This document shows, piece by piece, positions 35,444 through 44,055 of a DNA stretch of 64,000 nucleotides. The stretch covers positions 505,882-569,881 of the forward strand of contig NZ_KQ948764.1 in the NCBI RefSeq assembly GCF_001514205.1, read 5' to 3'. The stretch's first letter is position 1, and each line of letters starts with the position of its first letter. The position numbers were made by a program, and so were the translations under genes. The notes under the pieces were generated by a model, which saw nothing but the letters and a program-made list of their open reading frames with translations, was not told where the DNA came from and ran no database searches. This DNA comes from Streptomyces griseoruber. GTDB lineage: Bacteria; Actinomycetota; Actinomycetes; Streptomycetales; Streptomycetaceae.

Positions 35444-35764
35444 TCACCGGTTGTAGCGCAGGTACGCCCTGACCATGTGGCACGTGGTGTCCGACGGCGG
35501 GTGGACACCGATCAGCTCGGCCGTGCTGCGGATCTTCTCGTTGCGGGCCTGGTTCGGCAGGTAGACGCCGAGGTCGAGCAGCGCGATGGCGAGGCGCATC
35601 GCCTTGAGGCGGCGGTTGTGCGCCACATACCACTCCCGGGGCCGTCCGGCCGGCAACGGCCGCTTCGCCACGGGCACATAGGGCAGGTCGAGCTGGACGG
35701 AACGCTTCGCGGTGGACTGGGTCGGCAGCGGCTTCGGCTTCAGTGCGGCAGCGGGCACGGGCAT
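35444..35764 (-). CDS. Conserved small protein of unknown function, 106 aa
   Basis: It begins MPVPAAALKPKPLPTQSTAK, a Pro/Lys-rich start followed by RPREWYVAHNRRLKAMRLAI and a helical C-terminal half (ALLDLGVYLPNQARNEKIRS) ending in HMVRAYLRYNR. The pattern of basic helices would fit a small nucleic-acid-binding or regulatory protein, but I see no recognisable HTH. An AGGAGG RBS lies just upstream of the ATG, so expression is likely strong. The divergent upstream region (35765-35998) is less GC-rich than its surroundings and contains a TTGGCGC inverted repeat. Confidence 0.7.
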   Translation of the reverse strand: MPVPAAALKPKPLPTQSTAKRSVQLDLPYVPVAKRPLPAGRPREWYVAHNRRLKAMRLAIALLDLGVYLPNQARNEKIRSTAELIGVHPPSDTTCHMVRAYLRYNR

Positions 35765-35896
35765 CCTCCTGTCGCGGTCAGAACCCCGCCGGGATCTCCG
35801 GCGGAACTCTCGAACACTGCATCCAGTCTACTGCCCCCCACTGACATTCAGCAGTCCGCAATCGCCTTCAAATGCCCAGGTGAACAACGAAATTGG

Positions 35897-35940
35897 CGCG
35901 GTGTCACACCAGGTTCACGAGGTACGCGAGAGGCGCCAAA
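35897..35940. promoter_or_regulatory. TTGGCGC inverted repeat in divergent gap
   Basis: TTGGCGC and GCGCCAA arms about 30 bases apart (roughly 35893-35940) lie in the gap between the 106-aa protein gene and the ArsC-like gene, where both promoters must be. A bipartite operator or weak stem is possible. No candidate regulator. Confidence 0.35.
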
Positions 35941-35998
35941 TATTCGAACAGGGCTGCCGCTCGGGCACCCCCTGCGGCAGGTCGTTACCGTGGGCCCC

Positions 35999-36358
35999 AT
36001 GGAGATCTGGATCAACCCGGCCTGCTCGAAGTGCCGCAGCGCGCTGACGCTGCTCGACGCGGAGGGCGCCGACTACACCGTCCGCCGGTATCTGGAGGAG
36101 GTGCCGAGCGAGGACGAGATCAGGGACGTACTGGACCGGCTCGGCCTCGAGCCGTGGGACATCACCCGGACCCAGGAGGCCGTGGCCGGGGAGCTGGGGC
36201 TGAGGGCGTGGGCGCGGGACGCGGCCTCGCGCGAGCGCTGGATCGCGGCGCTCGCCGGGCACCCCAGGCTGATCCAGCGGCCGATCATCACGGCCGACGA
36301 CGGTACGGCCGTGGTGGCGCGCACGGACGAGGCCGTACGGGACGCTCTGTCCCGTTAG
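35999..36358 (+). CDS. ArsC/Spx-family thioredoxin-fold protein
   Basis: 119 residues. MEIWINPACSKCRSALTLLD gives the thioredoxin-fold beta strand followed by C-S-K-C (Cys9 and Cys12), as in ArsC/YffB relatives. The C-terminal half contains HPRLIQRPIITADDGTAVVA, the typical arsenate-reductase-family strand with the conserved RPI. It may reduce arsenate or another substrate through glutathione- or mycothiol-type thiols; no arsenic genes are nearby, so resistance is not implied. Alone on its transcript, divergent from the gene at 35764. Confidence 0.9.
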   Translation: MEIWINPACSKCRSALTLLDAEGADYTVRRYLEEVPSEDEIRDVLDRLGLEPWDITRTQEAVAGELGLRAWARDAASRERWIAALAGHPRLIQRPIITADDGTAVVARTDEAVRDALSR

Positions 36359-36424
36359 TCGGCTGGGCGACGGTTCGTCCGGCGGCGGGAGCCGGGGGGC
36401 GTACCGCTGTTACCCTCCGCGGCC

Positions 36425-37261
36425 ATGACCTTCGATGATCAAGGAAATCCGGACGCCTGCGTCGACCCGTACGCCGAGTTCATGGCACGGGAGGAGCGGA
36501 TACGGCGGCGCCGGCGGACGCGGCGGGCGGTGGGGGCCGGGGCGGGTGTCCTGCTCGCCGGCGCGATCGCCGCCGGTGCGGCGACGGTCGTGGACGAGGA
36601 GCGGCCCTCGGCGGCCTCGGGCACGACCGTCTCGGACACCGGGGCCCCGGGCACGGGCGCCCCGGGCGCCGGAGCCGTGCCGTCCGTCGGCGTCACCCTC
36701 CCCTCCGACGCGCCCCGTTCCCTCCCCTCCCTGCTCTCCCGGCCGGTGATCCGGCCCGAGCAGGCCTTCCCCGCCACGAGCGTCCGGCTCACGGACGGCT
36801 CCCGGTACACCCGGGTCGATCTGGCCACCACCACCGACTGCGCCCGGGGCACGTCCCCCGGACTGGCCCGGCTGATCGAGCAGGGCGGGGAGTGCTCGCG
36901 GCTGACGGCAGGGCTGTTCACGGACACCGACCGGCTCTCGCAGATCACGGTCACCGTACTGAGCTTCGCCCGGGTCGAGGACGCCTCGCGGGTGTTCATG
37001 ATGGCCTCGACGGATCCGGTGACGTACCAGGTCGTCTCCCTCGACCCGCCCCCGGAGGCGGGGCTGCCGACGGTGCCGCCGGGTTCGGCCGGGGTCTTCC
37101 GCCGGCTGATGACGGTCCGCTCGGTGGTGTTCGCCAACGGGCAGTGGGGGGACGGGAAGGAGAGCCGGGAGGCCGAACTCACGGCCCAGACCGAGGGGTT
37201 GCTCCGGCACGTCAACGCCACGGTCGTGGCGTACGAGGAGGGGCGGACGGGGCGGGGCTGA
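36425..37261 (+). CDS. Single-span exported protein of unknown function, 278 aa
   Basis: A short cytoplasmic head (DPYAEFMAREERIRRRRR) is followed by one membrane helix (AVGAGAGVLLAGAIAAGAAT, ~38-57), an Ala/Gly/Pro-rich spacer (~65-100) and a ~175-residue extracytoplasmic domain with two Cys (DCARG and GECSR). Type II membrane topology. I do not recognise the outer domain; it is mixed alpha/beta, with segments such as LSQITVTVLSFARVEDASRV. A PknB-like or sensor partner is not visible nearby. Confidence 0.75.
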   Translation: MTFDDQGNPDACVDPYAEFMAREERIRRRRRTRRAVGAGAGVLLAGAIAAGAATVVDEERPSAASGTTVSDTGAPGTGAPGAGAVPSVGVTLPSDAPRSLPSLLSRPVIRPEQAFPATSVRLTDGSRYTRVDLATTTDCARGTSPGLARLIEQGGECSRLTAGLFTDTDRLSQITVTVLSFARVEDASRVFMMASTDPVTYQVVSLDPPPEAGLPTVPPGSAGVFRRLMTVRSVVFANGQWGDGKESREAELTAQTEGLLRHVNATVVAYEEGRTGRG

Positions 37262-37382
37262 GGCACCCCCGGGCCGCTGTGTGACGCGCGCCACTCCAGC
37301 CGGCCTCCATGACCCCTGAGTAACTTCGTTCGGGATCTCGTACATAGCGGCGTACGCTCCCCTATCTCTTCAGGAGGCGCGC

Positions 37383-38054
37383 ATGTCGCGCAGGAGAACA
37401 CTCGGCACGAAGAAGACGATCGCCCTGCTCGTCGGAGCGGCGGCGGTGGCGGGCGGTGGGGCCTTCGCCATGGCGGGCAACTCGAACGCTTCACAGACGC
37501 CACAAACCCTGTCGGCCGGGAACTCGACCGTCTGCCAGGGGCTCGCCACCGCCCTCGGCAACAACCAGAAGTTCATCGACGGCCAACGGGCCGCTCCGGA
37601 CGCGCAGTCGGCGGCCCGGATCGCCAACCGTGAAGCGGTCATCGCGCAGATCAAGGTCCAGCAGAAGGCGTCGGGGTGCACCGTTGGGGAGTCGGCTCAG
37701 GACTCCCAGGCGGCGCAGCCGACCCAGCCTTCGCAGGCGGCCTCGACCCCCGCGGCGAACACCGGGAACACCGGAAACGCGGGGAACGGCGGTGCCGCGG
37801 CCTCCGGCCAGCAGGTCTGCAACGGCTCGACCGTCACCCTCTCGGGAGAGGGGGGCGCGCCGGCCGCGTCCAGCAACCAGTTCCCGGCGGGTACGAAGCT
37901 GAAGGTCACCAACCTGGACAACAACAAGTCCATCACCGTCCAGGTGACCTCGGTCTCCGGCAGCTGTGTGCTGCTGAACAACGCGGCTTTCGAGCAGGTC
38001 CGTGAGCCCGGCAAGTTCCTGATCCGCCGCGCCGTGATCGAGAAGGTGGGGTGA
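37383..38054 (+). CDS. Secreted protein with Cys-bounded helical module and DPBB-like end
   Basis: 223 residues from the ATG at 37383 with AGGAGG upstream. Signal peptide: basic start, then TIALLVGAAAVAGGGAFAMA. The mature part begins with a helical module bounded by cysteines (VCQGLATALGNNQKFIDGQR ... ANREAVIAQIKVQQKASGC, ~55-104), then a low-complexity Gln/Ala/Gly/Asn linker. The C-terminal ~75 residues (FPAGTKLKVTNLDNNKSITV and SGSCVLLNNAAFEQV) resemble a double-psi beta-barrel of the RlpA/expansin type, but the usual catalytic Asp motif is replaced. It probably binds cell-wall material rather than cutting it (inference). Confidence 0.75.
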   Translation: MSRRRTLGTKKTIALLVGAAAVAGGGAFAMAGNSNASQTPQTLSAGNSTVCQGLATALGNNQKFIDGQRAAPDAQSAARIANREAVIAQIKVQQKASGCTVGESAQDSQAAQPTQPSQAASTPAANTGNTGNAGNGGAAASGQQVCNGSTVTLSGEGGAPAASSNQFPAGTKLKVTNLDNNKSITVQVTSVSGSCVLLNNAAFEQVREPGKFLIRRAVIEKVG

Positions 38055-38057
38055 GGT

Positions 38058-38936
38058 TCAGACGCCGAGAAACGAGCTGAGGCGACGGACCGCTCCGGAG
38101 GGCGCGGCGACCGGCAGCTGATGGTGGGACACGTCCGGCAGGACGGCGGTCTCCACGTACGGCAGCCATTCACCCGCCCGGGCCGTGACCTCGTACGGGT
38201 CATGGGTCCTGCTGTTCGCGGCCACGAACAGCAGGACCCGCGTACGCAGGGCCCGTAGCGCCTCGGGCGCCGGACGCGGGCCGGTCACCGGCCGCCCCGC
38301 GGGGAAGCCGGCGGCGGCCTCCTGGAGCCGGAGCCAGTCGGGGTCCATGACCGCTCCCCCGCTCTCCCAGTCCAGGAAGGCCCGTACCCGGCGCGGGGTG
38401 GGCCGCAGCAGCATCGGCAGGGCGCGCAGCAGATACGCCGTCTCGAACCCGGCGAAGCACTGGGTCGGGTCGAGGAGGAACAGACGGCGTACCCGGCCGG
38501 GGGCGCGCAGGGCGTAGTGCAGGGCGATCCACCCGCCGTAGGAGTGCCCGCCCAGGTCCACGGGCGCCGCGGGACCGATCCCCAGCCCTGCCATGACGGC
38601 GTCCAGCCAGTCCCGCAGATCGTCGACGGTCCGTGCCCCGCGCGCCTCGGTGCGTCCCGCCGCGCCGATCAGGTCGACGGCGTGCACCCGCCGGATCCGG
38701 GCGAGGTCGGCCGCCTGCACGAACCAGGACGCCGAGGTCGCTCCGCCGCCCCCGGGCAGCAGCAGCAGCGGGGGTGCGTCCCGCGGGCCGCAGACATGGG
38801 CGTACGTCTCGCCGAACGGTGTGGGGACGGTGACCGCCTCCCGGTCGGCGGGCCACTTGGCGAGGACCTCGTCGTAGGCGGTCCGGAAGGCCTCACCGTC
38901 GTAGGCCCCGCTGCCCTGTCCCCTGGGCTTTCCCAT
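38058..38936 (-). CDS. Alpha/beta-hydrolase
   Basis: 292 residues. LLLLPGGGGATSASW is the oxyanion-hole region, GGHSYGG (~residue 133) the nucleophile elbow (G-x-S-x-G), and the C-terminal LPDVSHHQLPVAAP supplies the likely catalytic His; an Asp in LLDPTQCF or later completes the triad. Soluble and cytosolic. Substrate unknown. It shares a 77-bp divergent promoter region with the MarR gene, which probably represses it. Its stop is 3 bases from the convergent gene's stop. Confidence 0.9.
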   Translation of the reverse strand: MGKPRGQGSGAYDGEAFRTAYDEVLAKWPADREAVTVPTPFGETYAHVCGPRDAPPLLLLPGGGGATSASWFVQAADLARIRRVHAVDLIGAAGRTEARGARTVDDLRDWLDAVMAGLGIGPAAPVDLGGHSYGGWIALHYALRAPGRVRRLFLLDPTQCFAGFETAYLLRALPMLLRPTPRRVRAFLDWESGGAVMDPDWLRLQEAAAGFPAGRPVTGPRPAPEALRALRTRVLLFVAANSRTHDPYEVTARAGEWLPYVETAVLPDVSHHQLPVAAPSGAVRRLSSFLGV

Positions 38937-38959
38937 ACGCTCCCCCCGCTTCCCCTATT

Positions 38960-38978
38960 ATCTCGCTCAGCAAGATAC
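38960..38978. promoter_or_regulatory. MarR-type operator between hydrolase and MarR genes
   Basis: TATCTCGCTCAGCAAGATA is an imperfect palindrome: outer arms TATCT/AGATA match exactly and the inner arms nearly so. Its size and central position in a 77-bp divergent gap fit a MarR dimer site controlling both genes. Confidence 0.7.
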
Positions 38979-39013
38979 TTGGCGGGCGAGACGAACACCA
39001 CCAGGAGGCGAGG

Positions 39014-39478
39014 GTGCCGACCGAGGGGCCGGAGCTGGAGACCGTCCATCTGCTGCGTGCGGCGGCGGTCGAACTCGGACTGCACAGCGCGCGGTTCGCG
39101 AGCCGCAACGGTATGCATCCGACGGACGTACGGGCTCTGATCGTCCTCATGGACGCCCGGCGGGCGGCCGAGGAGACGACGGCGGGGCGGCTCGGGGCGG
39201 CGCTCGGGCTGAACTCGGCGGGGACGACGGCCCTGGTGGACCGGCTGGAGCGGGCGGGCCACGTCCGGCGGGTGCGCGGCGCCACCGACCGGCGCAAGGT
39301 CGTGATCGAGGTGGACGAGCGCGCGGTGGCCCTGGGGCAGGCGTTCTTCGGCCCGCTCATCGGCCAGGTGGTGGAGCTGCTCCAGGGCTACGACGAGCGG
39401 GAGCGGGCGGCGATCCGGGGGTTCCTGGAAGGGGTGCGCGGCGCGGCGGCAGCGGCCGACCGTCCCCTCACCTCGTGA
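39014..39478 (+). CDS. MarR-family transcriptional regulator
   Basis: 154 residues from a GTG with GGAGG upstream. A winged helix-turn-helix core is seen: HPTDVRALIVLMDARRAAEE, then TAGRLGAALGLNSAGTTALV (recognition helix) and RLERAGHVRRVRGATDRR (wing). It probably represses the divergent alpha/beta-hydrolase gene and itself through the palindrome at 38960-38978 and is released by a small aromatic or similar ligand. Ligand unknown. Confidence 0.9.
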   Translation: MPTEGPELETVHLLRAAAVELGLHSARFASRNGMHPTDVRALIVLMDARRAAEETTAGRLGAALGLNSAGTTALVDRLERAGHVRRVRGATDRRKVVIEVDERAVALGQAFFGPLIGQVVELLQGYDERERAAIRGFLEGVRGAAAAADRPLTS

Positions 39479-39499
39479 GCCGCACCACAGAACCAGCAG

Positions 39500-39538
39500 G
39501 TAACACGGGGTTCACATTCGAGCAACGACCGGGAAATC
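39500..39538 (+). promoter_or_regulatory. GlnR box upstream of glnII
   Basis: Half-sites GTAAC (39500), TTCAC (39511), GCAAC (39522) and GAAAT (39533) keep the n6 spacing and 22-bp period of the GlnR consensus; the second half-site is the weakest. A TTGACA at 39544-39549 follows, suited to activation from upstream. GlnR control of glnII is established in S. coelicolor. Confidence 0.8.
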
Positions 39539-39647
39539 GCCCGTTGACAAGCTGCCGGTCAACACCGACGGCGCCCCAGTGCCGCAGCGCCGCAGCATCA
39601 ACAGCACCCGCAAGTGCGTTCAGACACACCCCCGAAGGAAGTGGCCC

Positions 39648-40679
39648 GTGACCTTCAAGGCTGAGTACATCTGGATCGACGGCACCCAGCCGACGGCGAA
39701 GCTCCGTTCCAAGACGAAGATCATCGCGGGCGAGCCCGCCGGTCTGGACGCGCTGCCGATCTGGGGTTTCGACGGGTCCTCCACGAACCAGGCCGAGGGC
39801 CACGCCTCGGACCGTGTCCTCAAGCCGGTCTTCACCTGCCCCGACCCGATCCGCGGCGGCGACGACGTCCTCGTCCTGTGCGAGGTCCTCAACATCGACA
39901 TGACGCCGCACGAGTCCAACACCCGTGCCGCGCTGGCCGAGGTCGAGGCGAAGTACGGCTCGCAGGAGCCGATCTTCGGCATCGAGCAGGAGTACACCTT
40001 CTTCCAGGACGGTTACCCGCTCGGCTTCCCCAAGGGCGGCTTCCCGGCCCCGCAGGGCGGCTACTACTGCGGTGTCGGCGCCGACGAGATCTTCGGCCGT
40101 GAGGTCGTCGAGGCCCACCTGGAGAACTGCCTGGCCGCCGGTCTCGGCATCTCCGGCATCAACGCCGAGGTCATGCCCGGCCAGTGGGAGTTCCAGGTCG
40201 GCCCGCTCGCCCCGCTCGAGGTCTCGGACCAGCTGTGGGTCGCCCGCTGGCTGCTCTACCGCACCGCCGAGGACTTCGGCGTCTCCGCCACCCTCGACCC
40301 CAAGCCGGTCAAGGGCGACTGGAACGGCGCCGGTGCGCACACCAACTTCTCCACCAAGGCGATGCGCGAGGGCTACGACGCGATCATCACCGCCGCCGAG
40401 TCGCTCGGTGAGGGCTCCAAGCCGCTCGACCACGTCAAGAACTACGGCGCCGGCATCGACGACCGTCTGACCGGTCTGCACGAGACCGCCCCGTGGAACG
40501 AGTACTCCTACGGTGTCTCCAACCGCGGCGCCTCGGTCCGTATCCCGTGGCAGGTCGAGAAGGACGGCAAGGGCTACATCGAGGACCGCCGCCCGAACGC
40601 CAACGTCGACCCCTACACGGTGACCCGCCTCCTGGTCGACACCTGCTGCGCCGCCCTGGAGAAGGCCGGCCAGGTCTGA
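39648..40679 (+). CDS. glnII: Glutamine synthetase type II
   Basis: 343 residues from the GTG at 39648 with GAAGGA upstream, the length expected for the eukaryote-like GSII of Streptomyces. Seen: IWGFDGSSTNQAEG, the metal site FGIEQEYTFFQ, NAEVMPGQWEFQVGP and the ATP-loop GAGAHTNFSTKAMRE. It has no adenylylation tyrosine segment like GlnA, so control is mainly transcriptional through the GlnR box 110-148 bp upstream. It backs up GlnA in ammonium assimilation, particularly under nitrogen limitation. It ends with a strong hairpin. Confidence 0.98.
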   Translation: MTFKAEYIWIDGTQPTAKLRSKTKIIAGEPAGLDALPIWGFDGSSTNQAEGHASDRVLKPVFTCPDPIRGGDDVLVLCEVLNIDMTPHESNTRAALAEVEAKYGSQEPIFGIEQEYTFFQDGYPLGFPKGGFPAPQGGYYCGVGADEIFGREVVEAHLENCLAAGLGISGINAEVMPGQWEFQVGPLAPLEVSDQLWVARWLLYRTAEDFGVSATLDPKPVKGDWNGAGAHTNFSTKAMREGYDAIITAAESLGEGSKPLDHVKNYGAGIDDRLTGLHETAPWNEYSYGVSNRGASVRIPWQVEKDGKGYIEDRRPNANVDPYTVTRLLVDTCCAALEKAGQV

Positions 40680-40706
40680 TCCGTCCCGCAGTGCCGCACT
40701 GCTCGT

Positions 40707-40743
40707 GAAGGGGCGCCCCGCCGATCCGGTGGGGCGCCCCTTC
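40707..40743 (+). terminator. Terminator after glnII
   Basis: GAAGGGGCGCCCC (40707-40719) pairs with GGGGCGCCCCTTC (40731-40743), a 13-bp perfect stem with an 11-base loop, 27 bases after the stop. Confidence 0.85.
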
Positions 40744-40833
40744 CGCGTGTTGAGGTCAACTTCGCGTCGAGGAAACCGTCCAAGCTGTGAGAGGAGGGTC
40801 CTGTTGCGGGCGTGTGTCTGCTTCAATGGAGCC

Positions 40834-40956
40834 ATGGCCAGCTTCCAGAAGTACACCGCGACGGGTCGCCATGACCTCGAGCCCTTCTGGCCTTCCCGTC
40901 AGCACCACGACTTCGACCGGGTGTGTTGCCGCGCGACGAACGCGCCGGCCCTCTAA
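40834..40956 (+). CDS. Candidate leader peptide with tandem Cys codons, 40 aa
   Basis: Reads MASFQKYTATGRHDLEPFWP then SRQHHDFDRVCCRATNAPAL. ATGGAGCC just upstream gives a plausible GGAG. The C-terminal pattern His-x-Asp-Phe-x-Arg-Val followed by Cys codons (TGT TGC) resembles the short leader peptides seen before sulfur-related genes in Streptomyces, which sense cysteinyl-tRNA by ribosome stalling. It is followed at 119 bases by a receiver-less winged-helix regulator. A clear attenuator is not visible; a short GGCC-TTC-GGCC stem lies at about 40972. It could also be a non-coding stretch. Confidence 0.45.
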   Translation: MASFQKYTATGRHDLEPFWPSRQHHDFDRVCCRATNAPAL

Positions 40957-41075
40957 AGCCGTACACCCCGGCCTTCGGCCAGCGCGCACGACGTACGTCC
41001 CTCGACGAGCCCGACCACGAATCGCGGCCGTCGTCCTCCCCGACGAACTTCTCGCGCGAAAAGAGCTGACCTCTC

Positions 41076-41639
41076 ATGGCGACCACCCGTTCCCTCTCCA
41101 CCGCCACGCTCCCCCACCCCGTCCAGAACGCCCCCCGGCACCGGCTGCGGGCCGTCGGCCCCGACGAGGTGGCCGACGTCGTGGATCTCCTGCCGCCCGG
41201 CGCCACCTGGCTGCCCGCTCCACAGCACTCCCTGCCCGACCTGCCCGGCCACCCGGCGATGGTCGGCTACCTCGTGCTGATCCCGGCGGACCAGCAGCAG
41301 CCGTTCCAGCCCGTCCCGGTGCCGGCGGCGGAGACCACCGCGGACAACCCGCTCGTGCGCGTCGACCCGGTACAGCGCACCGCCGAGGTCGACGGGCGTG
41401 AACTCGACCTGACCTACCTGGAGTTCGAGCTGCTCGCGCACCTCGTGGCGCACCCGAACCGGGTGCACACCCGCGACCAGCTCGTCACCACGGTGTGGGG
41501 GTACGGCCATGTCGGCGACGGCCGTACGGTCGACGTCCATGTCGCCCGGCTGCGCCGCAAGCTGGGCGCCGAGCACCGCGGCACCATCCAGACGGTGCGC
41601 CGGGTCGGCTACAAGTACACCCCGCCGACCGGCCGCTGA
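41076..41639 (+). CDS. Winged-helix regulator (OmpR/PhoB-type DNA-binding domain, no receiver)
   Basis: 187 residues. The C-terminal ~95 residues are a complete OmpR-type effector domain: VDGRELDLTYLEFELLAHLV, then HTRDQLVTTVWGYGHVGDGR and TVDVHVARLRRKLGAEH and VRRVGYKY. The N-terminal ~85 residues have no phospho-acceptor Asp or receiver fold; instead they hold a Pro-rich stretch and a hydrophobic strand VGYLVLIPAD. It is therefore likely phosphorylation-independent. It lies downstream of glnII (but after a terminator) and of a possible leader peptide. Targets unknown. Confidence 0.88.
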   Translation: MATTRSLSTATLPHPVQNAPRHRLRAVGPDEVADVVDLLPPGATWLPAPQHSLPDLPGHPAMVGYLVLIPADQQQPFQPVPVPAAETTADNPLVRVDPVQRTAEVDGRELDLTYLEFELLAHLVAHPNRVHTRDQLVTTVWGYGHVGDGRTVDVHVARLRRKLGAEHRGTIQTVRRVGYKYTPPTGR

Positions 41640-41699
41640 CGCTCTGCCCTGAGCAGAGGACGGTTCCGTCCCGCTGCCCGGCCGGGCACAGTCACCGGC

Positions 41700-42725
41700 A
41701 TGAGACTTCTGGTGCTGGGTGGTACGGAGTTCGTGGGACGGGCCGTCGTCGAGGCGGCCCTCGGGCGCGGCTGGGACGTGACGGTCCTGAACCGGGGGCG
41801 GCACACCCCCGCCCCGGGGGTGACGGCCCTGACCGGCGACCGCACCGCGCCCGGCGGGCTGGACGCCCTCGCCGCGCACGACGGGGACTGGGACGCCGTC
41901 GTCGACACCTGGTCGTCGGCGCCCCGCCCGGTGCACGAGGCGGCGCGGCTGCTGCGGGGCCGCGCCGGCCGGTATGTGTACGTGTCGAGCTGCTCGGTGT
42001 ACACCTGGGCCCCGCCCGCCGGGTACACGGAGGAGGCGCCCGTGGTCGAGGGGGCGGCGCCCGACGCCGGCTCGACCGACTACCAGCGCGACAAGCGGGG
42101 CGGTGAGCTGGCCGTCGTCGACGCCTTCGGCACACAGGACTCCGTGCTCGTACGGGCCGGGCTGATCCTCGGCCCGTACGAGAACGTCGGCCGGCTGCCC
42201 TGGTGGCTGGGCCGGATCGCACGCGGCGGCCCGGTGCTCGCCCCCGGGCCCCGGGACCTTCCCCTCCAGTACGTCGACGTCCGCGACCTCGCCGCATGGA
42301 TCCTCGGCGCGGTCGAGCGGGAACTGAGCGGGCCGTACAACCTGATGAGCCCCCAAGGACACGCCACCATGGGCGAGTTCCTCGACGCGTGCGTGCGGAC
42401 CACCGGGTCGGACGCGCGGCTGCGCTGGACCGCCCCGGAGATCGTCCTCGACGCGGGCATCGAGCCCTGGGTCCAGTTGCCGGTGTGGGTGCCGCCGGGC
42501 ACCGACATGCACGACGCGCTGCACGCCGCCGATGTCTCACGGGCGGTGGCGACGGGACTGTCCTGCCGTCCGGTCGAGGAGACCGTCGCCGGCACCTGGG
42601 CCTGGCTGGGGTCGATCGGCGGAACGGCGCCCCACCGCAACGACCGTGCGGTCAAGGGGCTGGCCCCGGAGGTGGAGGCCAGGGTGCTGGCCGGGGCGGG
42701 GGGTGTACCTGGCACCACCCCCTGA
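41700..42725 (+). CDS. NAD-dependent epimerase/dehydratase-like reductase
   Basis: 341 residues. MRLLVLGGTEFVGRAVVEAA is an SDR-type Rossmann motif (G-x2-x2-G variant, GGTEFVG). VYVSSCSVYTWAPP and YQRDKRGGE supply the Ser and Tyr/Lys of the active site (YQRDK; Y-x3-K). Relatives are extended SDRs that reduce or isomerise sugar nucleotides, but this isoflavone-reductase-like type is diverse. Ends 53 bp before the histidine-kinase gene; cotranscription is possible. Confidence 0.87.
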   Translation: MRLLVLGGTEFVGRAVVEAALGRGWDVTVLNRGRHTPAPGVTALTGDRTAPGGLDALAAHDGDWDAVVDTWSSAPRPVHEAARLLRGRAGRYVYVSSCSVYTWAPPAGYTEEAPVVEGAAPDAGSTDYQRDKRGGELAVVDAFGTQDSVLVRAGLILGPYENVGRLPWWLGRIARGGPVLAPGPRDLPLQYVDVRDLAAWILGAVERELSGPYNLMSPQGHATMGEFLDACVRTTGSDARLRWTAPEIVLDAGIEPWVQLPVWVPPGTDMHDALHAADVSRAVATGLSCRPVEETVAGTWAWLGSIGGTAPHRNDRAVKGLAPEVEARVLAGAGGVPGTTP

Positions 42726-42777
42726 CCGGGGGCTTCGGGCCAGTGACCGCGCCGGAGTGCTCGGCCAGACTGGCCGT

Positions 42778-44055
42778 ATGAACACCGACACGAAGAGCGG
42801 CGGACGTGGTTCGAGGACGCGGGAGATGGTGCTCGCCGCCGTACGGGGGCTCGTGCTGGCCCTGGCGGTGTGGCCCTGGACGGTGGTGGTCTACTGCCTG
42901 GCCCTCGTCTCCCTCACGCTGATCCCCCTCGGCGTGGGACTCGTCACCACGCCCTGGGTGGTGCGGGCGGCACGGGCCCTCGCGGACAACCGGCGTGATC
43001 TCGCGCGGCGATGGTGCGGGATGCACATCCCGTCCGCGTACCGGCCGCTGCCCAGGACCGCCAACCCGGCGCGGCGCACCTACGCGCTGCTCCAGGACCC
43101 GGCGACCTGGCGGGACCTGCGCTGGCTGATGGCGGACACGGTGGCGGGGCTGGTCACCGCGCTGCTGCCGGTCGTCCTGGTCTGCTACCCGCTGGAGGGG
43201 TTCGCGCTCGCGGCGGGGCTGTGGCGGGTCGTGACGGACGGGTCGGGCGGCCCCTACTGGTACGCCTTCGTGCCGGTCGGCGACCGGACGACCGCGCTCG
43301 CCGCCGGCGCGCTCGCGGTGCTGCTGCTGGTCGTCGCCGACCGGTACGCCGTGAACGCCCTGGGCGTCCACTTCCGGCTCACCCGGGGTCTGCTCACGCC
43401 CGGCCGGGCCGAACTCGCCGAGCGGGTCAAGGTGCTGACCGACACCCGGCGGGACGCCGTGGACACCTCGGCCGCCGAACTGCGGCGCATCGAGCGGGAT
43501 CTGCACGACGGGGCGCAGGCCCGGCTGGTGGCCATGGGCATGGACCTGGGCACGATCGAGCTGCTCCTCGACAAGGACCCCGAGAAGGCCAGGCAGCTGC
43601 TCGCGCAGGCCCGGCAGTCGTCGGCGGAGGCCCTCGCCGAACTGCGCGACCTGGTGCGCGGGATCCATCCGCCGGTGCTGGCCGAGCGCGGACTGGGCGA
43701 TGCCGTACGGGCGTTGGCGCTACGGCTGCCGGTGCCGACGGAGGTGGCGGTGGAGCTGCCGGGGCGGGCCGGGGCGCCGGTCGAGTCGGCCGCGTACTTC
43801 GCGGTCAGCGAGGTCCTCACCAACGCGGTCAAGCACTCCGGCGCCGACCGCATCTGGGCCGACCTGCACCACGCGGAGGGTCATCTGCGGATCTCCGTCA
43901 CCGACAACGGCCGCGGCGGCGCGGCGATCGGGGCGGGGTCGGGCCTGGCCGGGGTGGAGCGGCGGCTGGGTACATTCGACGGCGTCCTGGCCGTCAGCTC
44001 CCCGGCGGGCGGTCCCACCATGGTGACCATGGAGATTCCTTGCGCGTTGTCCTAG
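42778..44055 (+). CDS. NarL-type sensor histidine kinase
   Basis: 425 residues from the ATG at 42778. The N-terminal ~215 residues hold several membrane helices (TVVVYCLALVSLTLIPLGVG, LMADTVAGLVTALLPVVLVC, LAAGALAVLLLVVADRYAV), a DUF (sensor)-like membrane input. The HisKA_3 dimerisation box is IERDLHDGAQARLVAMGMDL with the phospho-His near 242. The ATPase domain includes EVLTNAVKHSGADRIW (N box) and ITDNGRGG-like SVTDNGRGGAAIGAGSGL. Signal unknown. It overlaps the response-regulator gene by 16 bases. Confidence 0.94.
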   Translation: MNTDTKSGGRGSRTREMVLAAVRGLVLALAVWPWTVVVYCLALVSLTLIPLGVGLVTTPWVVRAARALADNRRDLARRWCGMHIPSAYRPLPRTANPARRTYALLQDPATWRDLRWLMADTVAGLVTALLPVVLVCYPLEGFALAAGLWRVVTDGSGGPYWYAFVPVGDRTTALAAGALAVLLLVVADRYAVNALGVHFRLTRGLLTPGRAELAERVKVLTDTRRDAVDTSAAELRRIERDLHDGAQARLVAMGMDLGTIELLLDKDPEKARQLLAQARQSSAEALAELRDLVRGIHPPVLAERGLGDAVRALALRLPVPTEVAVELPGRAGAPVESAAYFAVSEVLTNAVKHSGADRIWADLHHAEGHLRISVTDNGRGGAAIGAGSGLAGVERRLGTFDGVLAVSSPAGGPTMVTMEIPCALS

